Shown here in pieces: positions 26,295-35,681 of a stretch of DNA of 64,000 nt. Numbering within the stretch: the first letter of the stretch is position 1; each line of letters starts with the position of its first letter. Both the position numbers and the translations under genes were made by a program. This DNA is from Mucilaginibacter mallensis (GTDB taxonomy: Bacteria > Bacteroidota > Bacteroidia > Sphingobacteriales > Sphingobacteriaceae): assembly GCF_900105165.1 (NCBI RefSeq), contig NZ_LT629740.1, positions 496,001 through 560,000 on the forward strand, read 5' to 3'. Below the pieces are notes generated by a model. The model was given only the letters and a program-made list of their open reading frames with translations. It was not told the origin of the DNA and did no database searches.

Positions 26295-27620
26295 TTGAAA
26301 CTCAGAACAAAACTTACACTGTTTAATACCATATCAAAACTGGTTATTGTAACGCTGTTTGTTTTGCTGTTGCCTGTACTTATTAAAAATATCAACCAAA
26401 ACTATACTGATAACCGCCTGCGTAAGCAAAAGGATAAGGTGCTGCAAACGGTAAAGGCATTGGGCATTAAAAACTACATTCAGGATGGCGAAGGCTACGC
26501 TGCTTATACGCCCATAAAGGATGCCTATGTGAGTTTGGATGAGGATTCTTTAATAGAGAATTTAGATACCATCTATAACGAAAAGCGTAAAGTAGAAACG
26601 GATACCATTGAATACCGCATATTAAGTCATGATTTTTATGTAGATAAAAAGAAGTACCTGCTGGAAGTAGGTATCAGCCTTGATTCGGTAAATGAAACTA
26701 CCGGTCCGCTGCAAAATATAGCCTTTGAAATTTTGGTAGGGATGATTATCCTTACCATTATTGCCGATCAGCTATATTCCAATTATGTGCTCGCACCTTT
26801 GCGCCTTATTATTAAAACAAAGTTGGTAGGTACTAAATTTCCCAACTTTGGCAGTTATAAGGAGGTGAAAACCAGTACCGACGATTTTCAGCACCTGGAT
26901 ATCAGCATCCACCGGATGATCCAGACCATAGAAAGTACATTCCTGAAAGAGCGTGAGTTTATCTCCAATGCCTCACATGAATTGATGACGCCTATTTCTA
27001 TCCTCCAATCAAAGATCGAGAATATGTTTGAGGAGGAGGCCATTGCCGACGAGCTCAAAGTGCGCCTGCTGGAAATGCAGAAGATCCTGAACCGGTTAAA
27101 AAGCATCACCAAAACCCTGTTGCTGATATCGCAAATTGAGAACGACCAGTTTTTAAAGGAAGATAAGATCACCATTAGCGAGTTGCTCCAGGAGGTTTAT
27201 GACGAGATCTCTATCCGCTTGCAGGATAAGAACATTAGCTATGAGTGCATTGTAACTGACGACTGGTGCCTTGTAAACGTTAATAAATTTCTGCTGTTTA
27301 ACCTGTTTTTTAACCTGGTGAACAATGCCATAAAGTACAACCGCGAGGATGGTAAAATAAGGGTAGAAGCAGTAAAAGAGAACAATAACTTTGTTGTAAA
27401 AGTTATAGACACCGGCGTAGGCATAGCCCCCGAGGACTTACCTTTTATTTTTAACCGCTTTAAAAAGCTCAAGCAATCCTTACAGCAGGATAGCTTTGGC
27501 CTGGGCCTGCCCATAGTAAAATCCATAGCCGAATTCCACCACATTACTATTGAGGTAGAATCAGAGAAAAATGTAGGGAGTACCTTTAAGTTGATATTTT
27601 CAACTGGGTCGATTGGGTAG
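26295..27620 (+). CDS. Sensor histidine kinase
   Basis: Inner-membrane kinase partner of the preceding regulator. TTG start at 26,295, four bases after the regulator stop; the sequence begins MKLRTKLTLFNT. First TM about 15-31, periplasmic sensor about 32-145 without recognisable motif, second TM about 148-168, HisKA with H-box SNASHELMTPIS (His about 226; the usual R of HELRTP is M), N box NLVNNAIKYN, G1 DTGVGIAPEDLPFIF, G2 GLGLPIVKSI. All boxes are intact, so it should be active. Ligand unknown. Confidence 0.95.
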   Translation: MKLRTKLTLFNTISKLVIVTLFVLLLPVLIKNINQNYTDNRLRKQKDKVLQTVKALGIKNYIQDGEGYAAYTPIKDAYVSLDEDSLIENLDTIYNEKRKVETDTIEYRILSHDFYVDKKKYLLEVGISLDSVNETTGPLQNIAFEILVGMIILTIIADQLYSNYVLAPLRLIIKTKLVGTKFPNFGSYKEVKTSTDDFQHLDISIHRMIQTIESTFLKEREFISNASHELMTPISILQSKIENMFEEEAIADELKVRLLEMQKILNRLKSITKTLLLISQIENDQFLKEDKITISELLQEVYDEISIRLQDKNISYECIVTDDWCLVNVNKFLLFNLFFNLVNNAIKYNREDGKIRVEAVKENNNFVVKVIDTGVGIAPEDLPFIFNRFKKLKQSLQQDSFGLGLPIVKSIAEFHHITIEVESEKNVGSTFKLIFSTGSIG

Positions 27621-27692
27621 ATATTAAAGCATGTCATTGCTGAGGAGGAACCACGAAGCAACCTCGTCGCACGCTATGGGTATGGGGTGTTC

Positions 27693-28460
27693 TCAAGCCC
27701 CCTTCTTATTACTCAAACTCTGCATCAGCTGCTCATACAGATCATCGCCCGAAGCTTTTTGTGGCTTTAGCTTTTTAATTAAAGCTTGTTTGCCTTTTGC
27801 TTTATCATGGATGATCTTTAACAGTTCGCCATTATATTCATCCTTGAATTTGGATATATCAAATTTCTCGGCATACTGATTAATAAGTGCCAGGCCCATA
27901 TCCAGTTCCTTTTTGCTCACGTTTGCATCATCAACCTTAAGCTCGTCGGTATCACGTATTTCCTGCGCGAAGCGGATATTGGTTACCACTAACACGTTTT
28001 TAACCGGGTGTACAATACACAAACTTTCTGTATTACGTAGTACAAAACGTGCCAGTCCGGCTTTTTTTGATTTGATGAGGGCCTGTATCAGCAGGGCGTA
28101 AGCCTTACTGTTTTGAGTATCAGGCTCGGCATAGTACGACGTTTCGTAATACATGGGGTTAACATCGGCAATATCAACAAAGCTTTCAATCTCAATTGTT
28201 TTGGTTTTTTCGGGCGCGGCACTTTCAAAATCGTGCTCATCCATTATAACGTAGTTATCATCCAGCTTATAGCCTTTTACAATTTTATCGTAAGGGACTT
28301 CTTTATGCGTATGCTCATTAACCCGCTGGTAACGGATGCGTGAATGGTCGCGGCTATCCAGCATATCAAAATCAAGCGAGCTGGTTTGTACCGCCGAATA
28401 CAATTTAATAGGGATACTAACCAACCCAAAACCAATAGAACCTTTCCAGATAGATCTCAT
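27693..28460 (-). CDS. Ku protein (non-homologous end joining)
   Basis: Bacterial Ku homodimer that binds DNA ends and recruits ligase LigD. Family opening MRSIWKGSIGFGLVSIPIKLYSA, core signatures GYKLDDNYVIMD and KAYALLIQAL, LARFVLRNTESL, and a short basic C-terminal tail (KAKGKQALIKKLKP). 255 aa is typical. No ligD is in the window, so its partner would be elsewhere. Flanked on both sides by REP-type repeats; a repeat arm (27,632-27,680) separates it from the kinase gene. Confidence 0.95.
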   Translation of the reverse strand: MRSIWKGSIGFGLVSIPIKLYSAVQTSSLDFDMLDSRDHSRIRYQRVNEHTHKEVPYDKIVKGYKLDDNYVIMDEHDFESAAPEKTKTIEIESFVDIADVNPMYYETSYYAEPDTQNSKAYALLIQALIKSKKAGLARFVLRNTESLCIVHPVKNVLVVTNIRFAQEIRDTDELKVDDANVSKKELDMGLALINQYAEKFDISKFKDEYNGELLKIIHDKAKGKQALIKKLKPQKASGDDLYEQLMQSLSNKKGA

Positions 28461-28519
28461 AGCAAGCTTGTTTAATGCTTTACTATAACTGTATAAGGTG
28501 GCAAACGGTTTTAAATTCC

Positions 28520-28735
28520 TTGAAGTGATATAGGGTCATGTTGAGGCACTCGAAGCGTAAAGCCATTGCCCACATGCTTCGACTATCGCTCAGCATGACA
28601 CCCTTGATTCCAAAAATAAAATTGTCATTCTGAGCGGTAGCGAAGAACCTATCCGCGTTCAATCTGCAAGCGATTACCTGTTGCTTGTAAAATAGATGCT
28701 TCGTACCTCAACATGATAATGAAAGAGAAAAGTTG
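28520..28735. repeat. Dispersed REP-type inverted repeats
   Basis: GTCATGTTGAGGCACTCGAAGC (28,531-28,552) pairs imperfectly with GCTTCGACTATCGCTCAGCATGAC (28,578-28,601). GTCATTCTGAGCG (28,623-28,635) pairs with GATGCTTCGTACCTCAACATGAT (28,694-28,716). These belong to the family also at 13.5, 49.8 and 52.2 kb. Confidence 0.85.
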
Positions 28736-30175
28736 TTACTTTACCCCATACTCCTTCGCTATCCCCGGGTAAATATTCAAATAAGCATTTGATTTACCAT
28801 CCCTGGCGAACACACCTTCCCAGGTACTAAGCGGCTCCCAGATGAAGGAACCTACCGCTTTATTGCCCGGTGCGGTGAAAGCGATATCATTCACCTCCTG
28901 TTTAAGCTGGGAATATTCGGCAACCATAACTTCCTGTTTATATCTTTTAGCCAGGTCGGCCATGTTGTTTTTCAGGTCCTCAGGTGTGCCGTGCCATTTT
29001 GGGTAGTAGGACAGGCCTATTACATCGAAAGGCACTTTACGCGCGGTCATATTATCCAGAAAAAAGCGGGCCTCGGCATTTTGCCCACCAAGGGCAATAT
29101 GCAGCATAATAATGGTCGACGGGCTAACCGTCTTAACGCCTTTTACGCCTGAATAGATGAGCTGTGCCAAGCTATCTAAATTATTAATTGCGCCATCTGG
29201 CCACACCATGCCGTGGTTTATCTCGTTGCCTACCTGCACCATATCTGGCGTAGTACCTTGGGCTTTCAGCTCGGTCATCACCTTTACGGTATAATCGTAG
29301 AGCGATTTCTTTAACGTTGTAAAATCCTGTCCTACCCATGCAGCGGGTTTATTTTGCTGCTGTGGATCAGCCCAGTAATCGCTGTAATGAAAATCAAGCA
29401 GGAACTTCATGCCCGCAGCCTTTATACGTTTGGCCATAGCCTTGGTATGTTCAAGGTCGCAAAAACCTTTGCCCGGCGAATAACCCTTGGAGTTTGCAGG
29501 TTCGTTAAAAATACGCAACCTTATGTAGTTAAAACCGTGTGCTTTTAATATCTCGATGGCATCACCGGGTGTACCATTGTCAGAGAATGTTTCACCCTTA
29601 CTTTCCAGCTCAGGTAAAAAAGAAATATCTGCACCTAAAATTTTGCCCTGTACTTTCCTCGGAGCGTAGTTTGCGTTTGTAACCCGGTGCGGTGTGCCGG
29701 GCTGTACCGTATGTATTTCTGTTGAACCAGTGTACAAGCTATCAGCCGTAGCATCTAACTTAATAATACCTCTTGAAGAGCCTGCCTGTAGCACCAACCA
29801 GCAACTGCCGGTAACAGGAACCGTCCGAACGGTATCATTATTTGTAGTTTCTTTAAGGTTGACGTTATGAATATTAATGATCCTAGCATCGCCCTTAATA
29901 TGAAAAGTGATAAGCTTTTGGGCATTGGCTACTTCCTTAACATCCTTGTCGATTATTTTTACGCTGATGAGAGCTGTATCCCTGCCATTGCCAAGCATGG
30001 TGGTTTTATAAGGCGTTAGCTGTATTTCAATCGGCTGACCGGGTAATGTAACTCTCCTGGCCCTTCTACCCTGTGCATTTGATATGCTCGCTATAATACA
30101 ACATATTAATATGATTAGAACAATTATCCAGTTCTTTCTGTTCGCATAGCGTGGCGAATTAAGATTCTTTATCAT
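28736..30175 (-). CDS. Arabinogalactan endo-beta-1,4-galactanase (GH53)
   Basis: Cleaves beta-1,4-galactan of pectin. N-terminal hydrophobic signal (about 14-35, IIVLIILICCIIASISNAQG type), Ig-like/Big domain (about 40-165: VTLPGQPIEIQLTPYKT, GRDTALISVKI), then the GH53 barrel (about 180-475): DISFLPELESKG, FNYIRLRIF, LLDFHYSDYWADP, acid/base Glu in GNEINHGMVWP (about 316) and nucleophile in VAEYSQ (about 416). The extra N-terminal domain is not catalytic. No SusC/SusD neighbour is seen, so it is not in a classical utilisation locus here. Confidence 0.93.
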   Translation of the reverse strand: MIKNLNSPRYANRKNWIIVLIILICCIIASISNAQGRRARRVTLPGQPIEIQLTPYKTTMLGNGRDTALISVKIIDKDVKEVANAQKLITFHIKGDARIINIHNVNLKETTNNDTVRTVPVTGSCWLVLQAGSSRGIIKLDATADSLYTGSTEIHTVQPGTPHRVTNANYAPRKVQGKILGADISFLPELESKGETFSDNGTPGDAIEILKAHGFNYIRLRIFNEPANSKGYSPGKGFCDLEHTKAMAKRIKAAGMKFLLDFHYSDYWADPQQQNKPAAWVGQDFTTLKKSLYDYTVKVMTELKAQGTTPDMVQVGNEINHGMVWPDGAINNLDSLAQLIYSGVKGVKTVSPSTIIMLHIALGGQNAEARFFLDNMTARKVPFDVIGLSYYPKWHGTPEDLKNNMADLAKRYKQEVMVAEYSQLKQEVNDIAFTAPGNKAVGSFIWEPLSTWEGVFARDGKSNAYLNIYPGIAKEYGVK

Positions 30176-31134
30176 GACTTTACAATTGGTGATATAAAGC
30201 TAGTAACTAAAATTGTTATAATGACATTTATTTTTTGTGAATGTTATTTATAACGGAGTTTTTACAAATGCAGGATGTCGTTTCACAACGTCATTGCGAG
30301 GAACGAAGCCAACCGGCCAAAGGGAGCTCATTCATATCATTGAAAACAAGCCCAGCATTAATAATCCCCGACTATATAGAGCGAATAAACCTATCACTGG
30401 CTTCAGTTTGCAAAGAAGCCTATGGATGACGATGCTTTTGTGCGCTGAATGATCTCTAAGTTTGTAACTTGGTAACGGTTACCTTTCTGATGGTATCGCT
30501 CATAGCCGCTACGGCCTAGTCCTTTTGTCTTCGACACAAAAGGACCAAAAAGTCAAGTCAGTAGAAATGCTTCTTTGCCGCACAAGGGCCGATCCTGCAA
30601 ATCAGGCAAAACCTGGGCTGCTATATTTTTACCCTGCTGTCGCTACGCATTTAGCCTTTGCGCTTCTGTAAAAATCTGCTATGCCCTGCCACGCACAAGG
30701 CCACCATCGTTTTACCTGATTTCATCCGAAGCTGTTCTACTGACGGGGGAAGAGAAAAACAAACTTTACCATCATGCTATTACGAGCTATAGCTCGGCAA
30801 TCTCGTTGCGTTCAATATCATGCGACGGGATTGCTTCGTCGTTCCTCCACGCAATGACATTTTAGAATAACGTGATTAAAAGCGGGAAAAGGCCCGACAA
30901 AAAGCGCGGGTCTGGGTGTTTTGCCTGTGGGGAGAAGGATCTTTTTGTCTTGACTTTTTGGTTCTTTTGTGTCAAGACAAAAGAACTAGGGCTCCGCGCC
31001 CATGAGCGGCTTCACGCGATATTCAAACCCGCACATTCGCGCTGTATTGTTTAGAGATTATTAATGCTGGGCTTGTTTTCAATGATATGAATGAGCTCCC
31101 TTTGGCCGGTTGTCTTCGTGCCTTGCAATGGCGT
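30176..31134. repeat. Composite repeat, locus 2, with inserted REP
   Basis: A 959-bp gap without a convincing gene. 30,286-30,330 carries a GTCATTGCGAGGAACGAAGCC arm and 31,065-31,130 its distant partner (inverted words GGCTTGTTTTCAATGAT / ATCATTGAAAACAAGCC enclose the whole 0.75 kb). 30,492-31,021 is the second copy of the composite repeat, core 30,565-30,750. Between core and right end, about 30,775-30,866 is a different palindrome (ATTGCTTCGTCGTTCC...GCAATGACA) absent from locus 1. The terminal repeats include CTTTTGTCTTCGACACAAAAG and its inverse. Confidence 0.85.
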
Positions 31135-32436
31135 CTAAACCTTACCTCTTTTACTCCACCTGATCACCTGCCACAAAACCTCAGCACTCAGTAAAGTAAT
31201 AATAGCAAATAGGGCAGCCAGTATAGCACCTGGTGTTGATGAAAGCGCACCTGCAAGCGCAGTAAAATAAATGGCGACAGGGAGTATCAGGCCTATACAT
31301 AGACCAGGTATACCAAGGGGTATCTTAAACGGCCGGTGCCTGTCGGGTTCCTTAATACGCATTTTTATCAAGGAAATATATTCAAGGGATAAGCCTGCAC
31401 CATAAACTATTACATCGATGATCAGCAGGTCGGTAAATCCCCACTGGATCATCCCGCTCACTACAACCGAGCAAACAATGATGGATACATAGGGTGTATT
31501 AAACTTTTTATGTTGTCTTTTTAATTCTGCAGGTAAAAGCTTATCATCAGCCATTACCATCGGTACACGCGATACGGATAAGAGCACCGAGGCGTAAATA
31601 CCCAAAGTGCTCGCCATACCGCCAATGGCAATCAGCGTGCCCAGCCAATGCCCGCCAACCAGCGCTGCCAATGCCGGGAAGCCATCATTCATTAAAGTTG
31701 TTGCGTTGATGCCCGAAAATTGAGCCACCCATATCACCAGTACATAAACGGTGATCACCAGTATAAAGGCGATCATCATGGATACCAGGTAGGAACGTAC
31801 CGGTTTTTCAACCTCTTCGGCATACGTAGTAGTATTATCCCAGCCTAAGCAGTTCCACATTACGGTATACAGTGCCATTCCTAACGATGACATGCCGATG
31901 CCTTTTAATGATGGTGCAGGCAAGGCAATACTGCCTGTATGATGATAAAATGCCAGCACAAATAAGATGATAAAGGGTGTTAGCACGACAGCGCTCAGGA
32001 ATAAGGTTACCTTACCAACAGGCACTATGCCTAAAATATTTAACCCTGCCGATGCCCATATAATGATGAGGCAGATCTCGGTTTTGTGCAGATTTAATTC
32101 CGGATAAAAGAATGCGGCGTATTGCACAAACAGCACCGGGTATATGGCCAGGTCGACAAAAGTATAGAGCCATGTCCACCAGCCTTCATAAAATCCCCAG
32201 CGGGTGCCTAACGCATGTTTTACCCATTTATAGTAACCTCCGGTAACGGGCATCATGCTGTTTAGCTCAAGCACGGTATAAATTGCAGGTACATCCCATA
32301 ATAAAGGGGTTATCAGCAATAATAATATGGCGCCATGCTGCCCGGCATAGGTTAACAGGGGCTCGAGCCCATATGGGCCTCCGGATACAGTAAAGAAAAT
32401 AACAGCGACGAGCTGTACCGGGCGGATTTTTTTCAA
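31135..32436 (-). CDS. APC-family amino acid permease
   Basis: Inner-membrane amino acid/polyamine transporter with about 12 hydrophobic segments. N-terminal substrate-site helix FFTVSGGPYGLEPLL and GGYYKWVKHALGTRWGF are typical APC features, as is TTTYAEEVEKPVRSYLV before TM7. The C-terminal half ends in a basic RWSKRGKV. 433 aa is normal. Substrate not readable. Divergent from the methyltransferase gene; the 172 bp between holds both promoters. Confidence 0.92.
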   Translation of the reverse strand: MKKIRPVQLVAVIFFTVSGGPYGLEPLLTYAGQHGAILLLLITPLLWDVPAIYTVLELNSMMPVTGGYYKWVKHALGTRWGFYEGWWTWLYTFVDLAIYPVLFVQYAAFFYPELNLHKTEICLIIIWASAGLNILGIVPVGKVTLFLSAVVLTPFIILFVLAFYHHTGSIALPAPSLKGIGMSSLGMALYTVMWNCLGWDNTTTYAEEVEKPVRSYLVSMMIAFILVITVYVLVIWVAQFSGINATTLMNDGFPALAALVGGHWLGTLIAIGGMASTLGIYASVLLSVSRVPMVMADDKLLPAELKRQHKKFNTPYVSIIVCSVVVSGMIQWGFTDLLIIDVIVYGAGLSLEYISLIKMRIKEPDRHRPFKIPLGIPGLCIGLILPVAIYFTALAGALSSTPGAILAALFAIITLLSAEVLWQVIRWSKRGKV

Positions 32437-32608
32437 TGCAGTTAATTGTCAGCTATAAACATATAAAATTATATGGCTTGTGCCAATGTGCTGGCAATAA
32501 AAAGCAGTTGTAATTTTCATAAAACAGAGGAGTCTATAAATCAAAACCTGCTGAATCTTATGCAATAGGGATAAATAGTTATATTAGACCCAGGTAAACC
32601 ATCTTATC

Positions 32609-33352
32609 ATGACCAATATCAATCAAACAACAATACCTGCAGGCAAAGCTAAATATGGTGTTGATGCTCCGGGCGTTATCCGCAACCTGGCGCTGGCATC
32701 CGTGGTGCTTTTTTTAATTGTTATATTTTTTCCGTTGATAAAGATCGGTTCTGTTGATATTGAAACGGGAGGGTTAATATGGTCGGCCGGGGGCTGTGGC
32801 TTAGGTGCAATATTAATGCTGGCGTACTCATTACACGGCAAGTTTATCCACCGCGACAGGATGCTGAACCTGATTAACTGGACAGGTGACGAGCAGGTTT
32901 TGGATGTTGGAACAGGCAAAGGCTTATTGATGATAGGTGCTGCCAAAAGATTAAGCACCGGTAAATCCATCGGTATTGATATCTGGAATGCTGAAGATTT
33001 GACAGGTAACAATGTAGAGAATGCCATGAAGAATGCTGAACTGGAAAGTGTAAAGGATAAAGTAGAGATAATGAACGAGAACGCGATGGAAATGAGCTTT
33101 GCCGATGAAAGTTTTGATGTAATATTAACCAATATGTGCCTGCACAATATCTACAATAAAGAAGGCAGAAAAATAGCCTGTGCAGAGATAAGCAGGGTAT
33201 TAAAAAAAGGCGGCACAGCCATTGTTGCCGATTGGCGGCATGTAAGGGAATATAAACGCAATTTCGACGAATTTGGCCTCAGTACAAAACTACTACCGGC
33301 TAATTACCTCACTACATTCCCCGCAGTAGGTATGGTAATGGTAAAAAAATAG
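32609..33352 (+). CDS. Membrane-anchored class I methyltransferase
   Basis: Two N-terminal hydrophobic segments (about 27-46 and 55-72) and a SAM-dependent methyltransferase domain (about 85-245): motif I VLDVGTGKGLLMIGAA, SIGIDIW (acidic end of beta 2), VEIMNENAMEMSF, motif IV FDVILTNMCLHN, LKKGGTAIVADWR. Substrate unknown; the anchor suggests a membrane-associated or quinone-like substrate, which is inference. Ends 15 bp from a convergent small gene. Confidence 0.88.
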   Translation: MTNINQTTIPAGKAKYGVDAPGVIRNLALASVVLFLIVIFFPLIKIGSVDIETGGLIWSAGGCGLGAILMLAYSLHGKFIHRDRMLNLINWTGDEQVLDVGTGKGLLMIGAAKRLSTGKSIGIDIWNAEDLTGNNVENAMKNAELESVKDKVEIMNENAMEMSFADESFDVILTNMCLHNIYNKEGRKIACAEISRVLKKGGTAIVADWRHVREYKRNFDEFGLSTKLLPANYLTTFPAVGMVMVKK

Positions 33353-33367
33353 ATGCTGATAATTCAT

Positions 33368-33556
33368 CTACTCCACGTGCAGCTTAAAGGCTTTAGGCGA
33401 CCCCAATACATATGTTTTTTTTAAGCAGATAGTGCATTTAAATCTTTTAATGGGCAGCCAAAACAAAAAAAGTCTTACAACGGCGCCTCTTTTGGTGCGA
33501 AGCATTACTGTCCCTTGTTTGCAATGGGGGCATTTTGCAGTGTATCTTTCTGGCAT
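33368..33556 (-). CDS. Small zinc-ribbon-like protein, 62 aa
   Basis: Cys pairs CPHC (about 9-12) and CTIC (about 41-44) spaced like a zinc ribbon, with a basic and hydrophobic stretch between (RGAVVRLFLFWLPIKRFKC). No family name known to me. The spacing and the clean ATG-to-stop frame favour a gene. Convergent with the methyltransferase. Confidence 0.6.
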   Translation of the reverse strand: MPERYTAKCPHCKQGTVMLRTKRGAVVRLFLFWLPIKRFKCTICLKKTYVLGSPKAFKLHVE

Positions 33557-33766
33557 TTATCTCCGTTAATAAAATTATGAAAGAGGGATATATACACTTT
33601 TAAAATATGGCAGATCAATATTTTATACTAATTTACAGTAATTATTATCCATTTTTGCAAAAATATAATTTCAGACTAAAAAACATTTTTATAAAAAATA
33701 ATCAGGCAGGGTGTAGCATTTTAAAAATCGCCGTATCTAAAATTCAAAATCAGCTAAGTAATTAAA

Positions 33767-34618
33767 ATGATTATGAAAAAGACAACGGCACTATTGATCG
33801 CTCTCTCGTTTATATTGTTATGTATCAACGTTTTTGGTGGAGCTAAAACCTATCCCTTCCATGTGAAAGTTTCAGGCAAAGGCAAACAGGTCATCGTATT
33901 CATCCCGGGTTTTGCCTGCTCGGGTGATGTATGGGATGCCACAAAAAATACCTACGGAAAAAATTATACCTGCTATACATTAACCATGGCTGGCTTTGCT
34001 GGTGTACCAGCCGAAGCAACGCCAAGCTTTAAAGGTTGGGAAGATGCTATTGCAGCATACATCACCGATAATAAAATTAACAAACCTATAATTGTTGGAC
34101 ACAGCATGGGTGGTGGCTTAGCACTAGCTATTGCTGCTGATTACCCGGCTATAGTATCAAAAATTATTGTAGTTGATGCACTACCATGCCTGGCGGCGAT
34201 GAGCAATCCCGACTTTAAATCAAACCCCAATAATGATTGCAGCCCTGTGGTAGCTAAATTAACCGGTCTAACCGATGCGCAATTTTACCAGATGCAGCTA
34301 TATAACATACCACAGCTAATGGTTGATACTACACACTTAAAACAGGTAGTGAACTGGTCGGTAACATCTGACAGGAGAACCTTTGGCACCATGTATTGCG
34401 ATTTCCTGAATACTGATCTGCGGACTAAAATAGCCGGCATAAAATGCCCTGCCTTGATATTACTCGAAAGCTATTTTGCTACATTTAAACCAGGTATTGA
34501 GGCACAATATAAAAACCTTACCACCGCTCAACTTGCATACGCCAATAAAGGCAAGCATTTTATAATGTTTGATGATACAGATTGGTATAACCAGCAGCTT
34601 GCAGCATTTATAAAATAA
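33767..34618 (+). CDS. Exported alpha/beta hydrolase
   Basis: Signal peptide (KTTALLIALSFILLCINVFGG) and a single alpha/beta-hydrolase domain: HG-type motif FIPGFACSGDVWD (about 46), nucleophile in VGHSMGGGLAL (Ser about 108), acid region near LILLESYF, His in NKGKHFIMFDD (about 265). ATG 33,767 or ATG 33,773 could start it. It ends 3 bp before the ECF sigma gene, so hydrolase, sigma factor and membrane protein form an operon. Substrate unknown. Confidence 0.86.
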   Translation: MIMKKTTALLIALSFILLCINVFGGAKTYPFHVKVSGKGKQVIVFIPGFACSGDVWDATKNTYGKNYTCYTLTMAGFAGVPAEATPSFKGWEDAIAAYITDNKINKPIIVGHSMGGGLALAIAADYPAIVSKIIVVDALPCLAAMSNPDFKSNPNNDCSPVVAKLTGLTDAQFYQMQLYNIPQLMVDTTHLKQVVNWSVTSDRRTFGTMYCDFLNTDLRTKIAGIKCPALILLESYFATFKPGIEAQYKNLTTAQLAYANKGKHFIMFDDTDWYNQQLAAFIK

Positions 34619-34621
34619 CCT

Positions 34622-35092
34622 ATGGTATTTAACGATATCTATAAAACCTACTGGAACAAAGTTTTCCGCATATGCATGGGCTATGTAAACGACCACGACT
34701 GGGCGAAGGACATTGCGCAGGAAACCTTTGTTACCATATGGCAGCAATTGCCAAAGTTCAGGAATGAATCGGCAATAGGTACGTGGATATTCCGGATCGC
34801 ATCAAACCATTGCCTTAGGCAGATTGAGCGGCAGAATAAGATGCCACGCTCTGAAATGCCTGAACAAATAGCAGAACATATTGAGCCCAACAAGGAACCA
34901 CAGGTTCAGTTTTTATACAAATGTATTGCCGAACTGCCCGAAACCGACCGCTTGATTATTTCGTTGGAGCTGGAAGATGTGAAGCAGGCTGAGATAGCGA
35001 AGATCGTGGGTTTAAGCGAAACGAATATAAGGGTAAAGGTTTTCCGCATTAAGGAAAAATTAGCTAAAAAATTTGAAAATTATGAGCAGTGA
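34622..35092 (+). CDS. ECF-type RNA polymerase sigma factor
   Basis: Region 2 (about 10-75: WAKDIAQETFVTIW, TWIFRIASNHCLRQ) and region 4 (about 100-150: LPETDRLIISLELEDVKQAEIAKIVGLSETNIRVKVFRIKEKL). 156 aa, standard for ECF factors. The next gene starts inside its last codons (ATGAGCAGTGA), implying translational coupling with a membrane protein that could be its anti-sigma partner. Confidence 0.93.
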   Translation: MVFNDIYKTYWNKVFRICMGYVNDHDWAKDIAQETFVTIWQQLPKFRNESAIGTWIFRIASNHCLRQIERQNKMPRSEMPEQIAEHIEPNKEPQVQFLYKCIAELPETDRLIISLELEDVKQAEIAKIVGLSETNIRVKVFRIKEKLAKKFENYEQ

Positions 35093-35681
35093 AATGGATT
35101 TTAAAACCTTGTGGAACAAGCAATCCACAAGTGAGATGCCCGACATGAAGGAATTATTTACCAAGGCAGACGGGCTTAAAAGAAAAATACGTTGCAGGCT
35201 GATAGGCTTAAACCTGGTATTACTTGCCACAACAGCTATTATGGTATACATGTGGTTTAATATTGATAACGAGCGATTAACTACCAAAATAGGTTTAATA
35301 CTAATTATTGTGGCTATGATATCCTTTGTTGCGGTATCAAATCAGATAATGCCTATGCTGTTTAAATCGGATTTTGAAGTCAGCAGCCAGGAATATTTGA
35401 ATCAACTGATCCGCATAAAACGTAAGGAGGACTTTATTAATAAAGTGATGATAAATATTTATTTCACTTTATTATCAGCAGGTTTGGCCTTATACATGTT
35501 GCAGTTTATTGCCCGGATGAGCGTAACATGGGCTATAATCTATGTGGTTTTAACTTTTGGCTGGATAGGCTTTGCCTGGTTTTATTTAAGGCCACGAGGT
35601 ATTAGAAAGAAAGCTAAAGCTTTGAATGATATGATTGAGCGGCTGGAAGAAGTGAACGGGCAGTTGCGTGATAGTGATTAG
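35082..35681 (+). CDS. Membrane protein coupled to ECF sigma, possible anti-sigma
   Basis: I use ATG 35,082, overlapping the sigma stop by 11 bp. Cytosolic N-terminus (about 1-42, DFKTLWNKQSTSEMPDMKEL), two TM helices (about 43-62, 70-90), a charged loop (about 95-127), two more TM helices (about 128-147, 152-170) and a charged helical tail. No zinc-type anti-sigma HxxxCxxC motif is present. The role is inferred from position only. Confidence 0.7.
   Translation: MSSEMDFKTLWNKQSTSEMPDMKELFTKADGLKRKIRCRLIGLNLVLLATTAIMVYMWFNIDNERLTTKIGLILIIVAMISFVAVSNQIMPMLFKSDFEVSSQEYLNQLIRIKRKEDFINKVMINIYFTLLSAGLALYMLQFIARMSVTWAIIYVVLTFGWIGFAWFYLRPRGIRKKAKALNDMIERLEEVNGQLRDSD

Noticed and set aside
30575..31054. 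Open frames across the composite repeat (similar peptides also at 16.9-17.2 and 45.7-46.2 kb)
   Set aside because: The peptides arise from repeat DNA, sit in different frames in different copies, and have no start context or domain.
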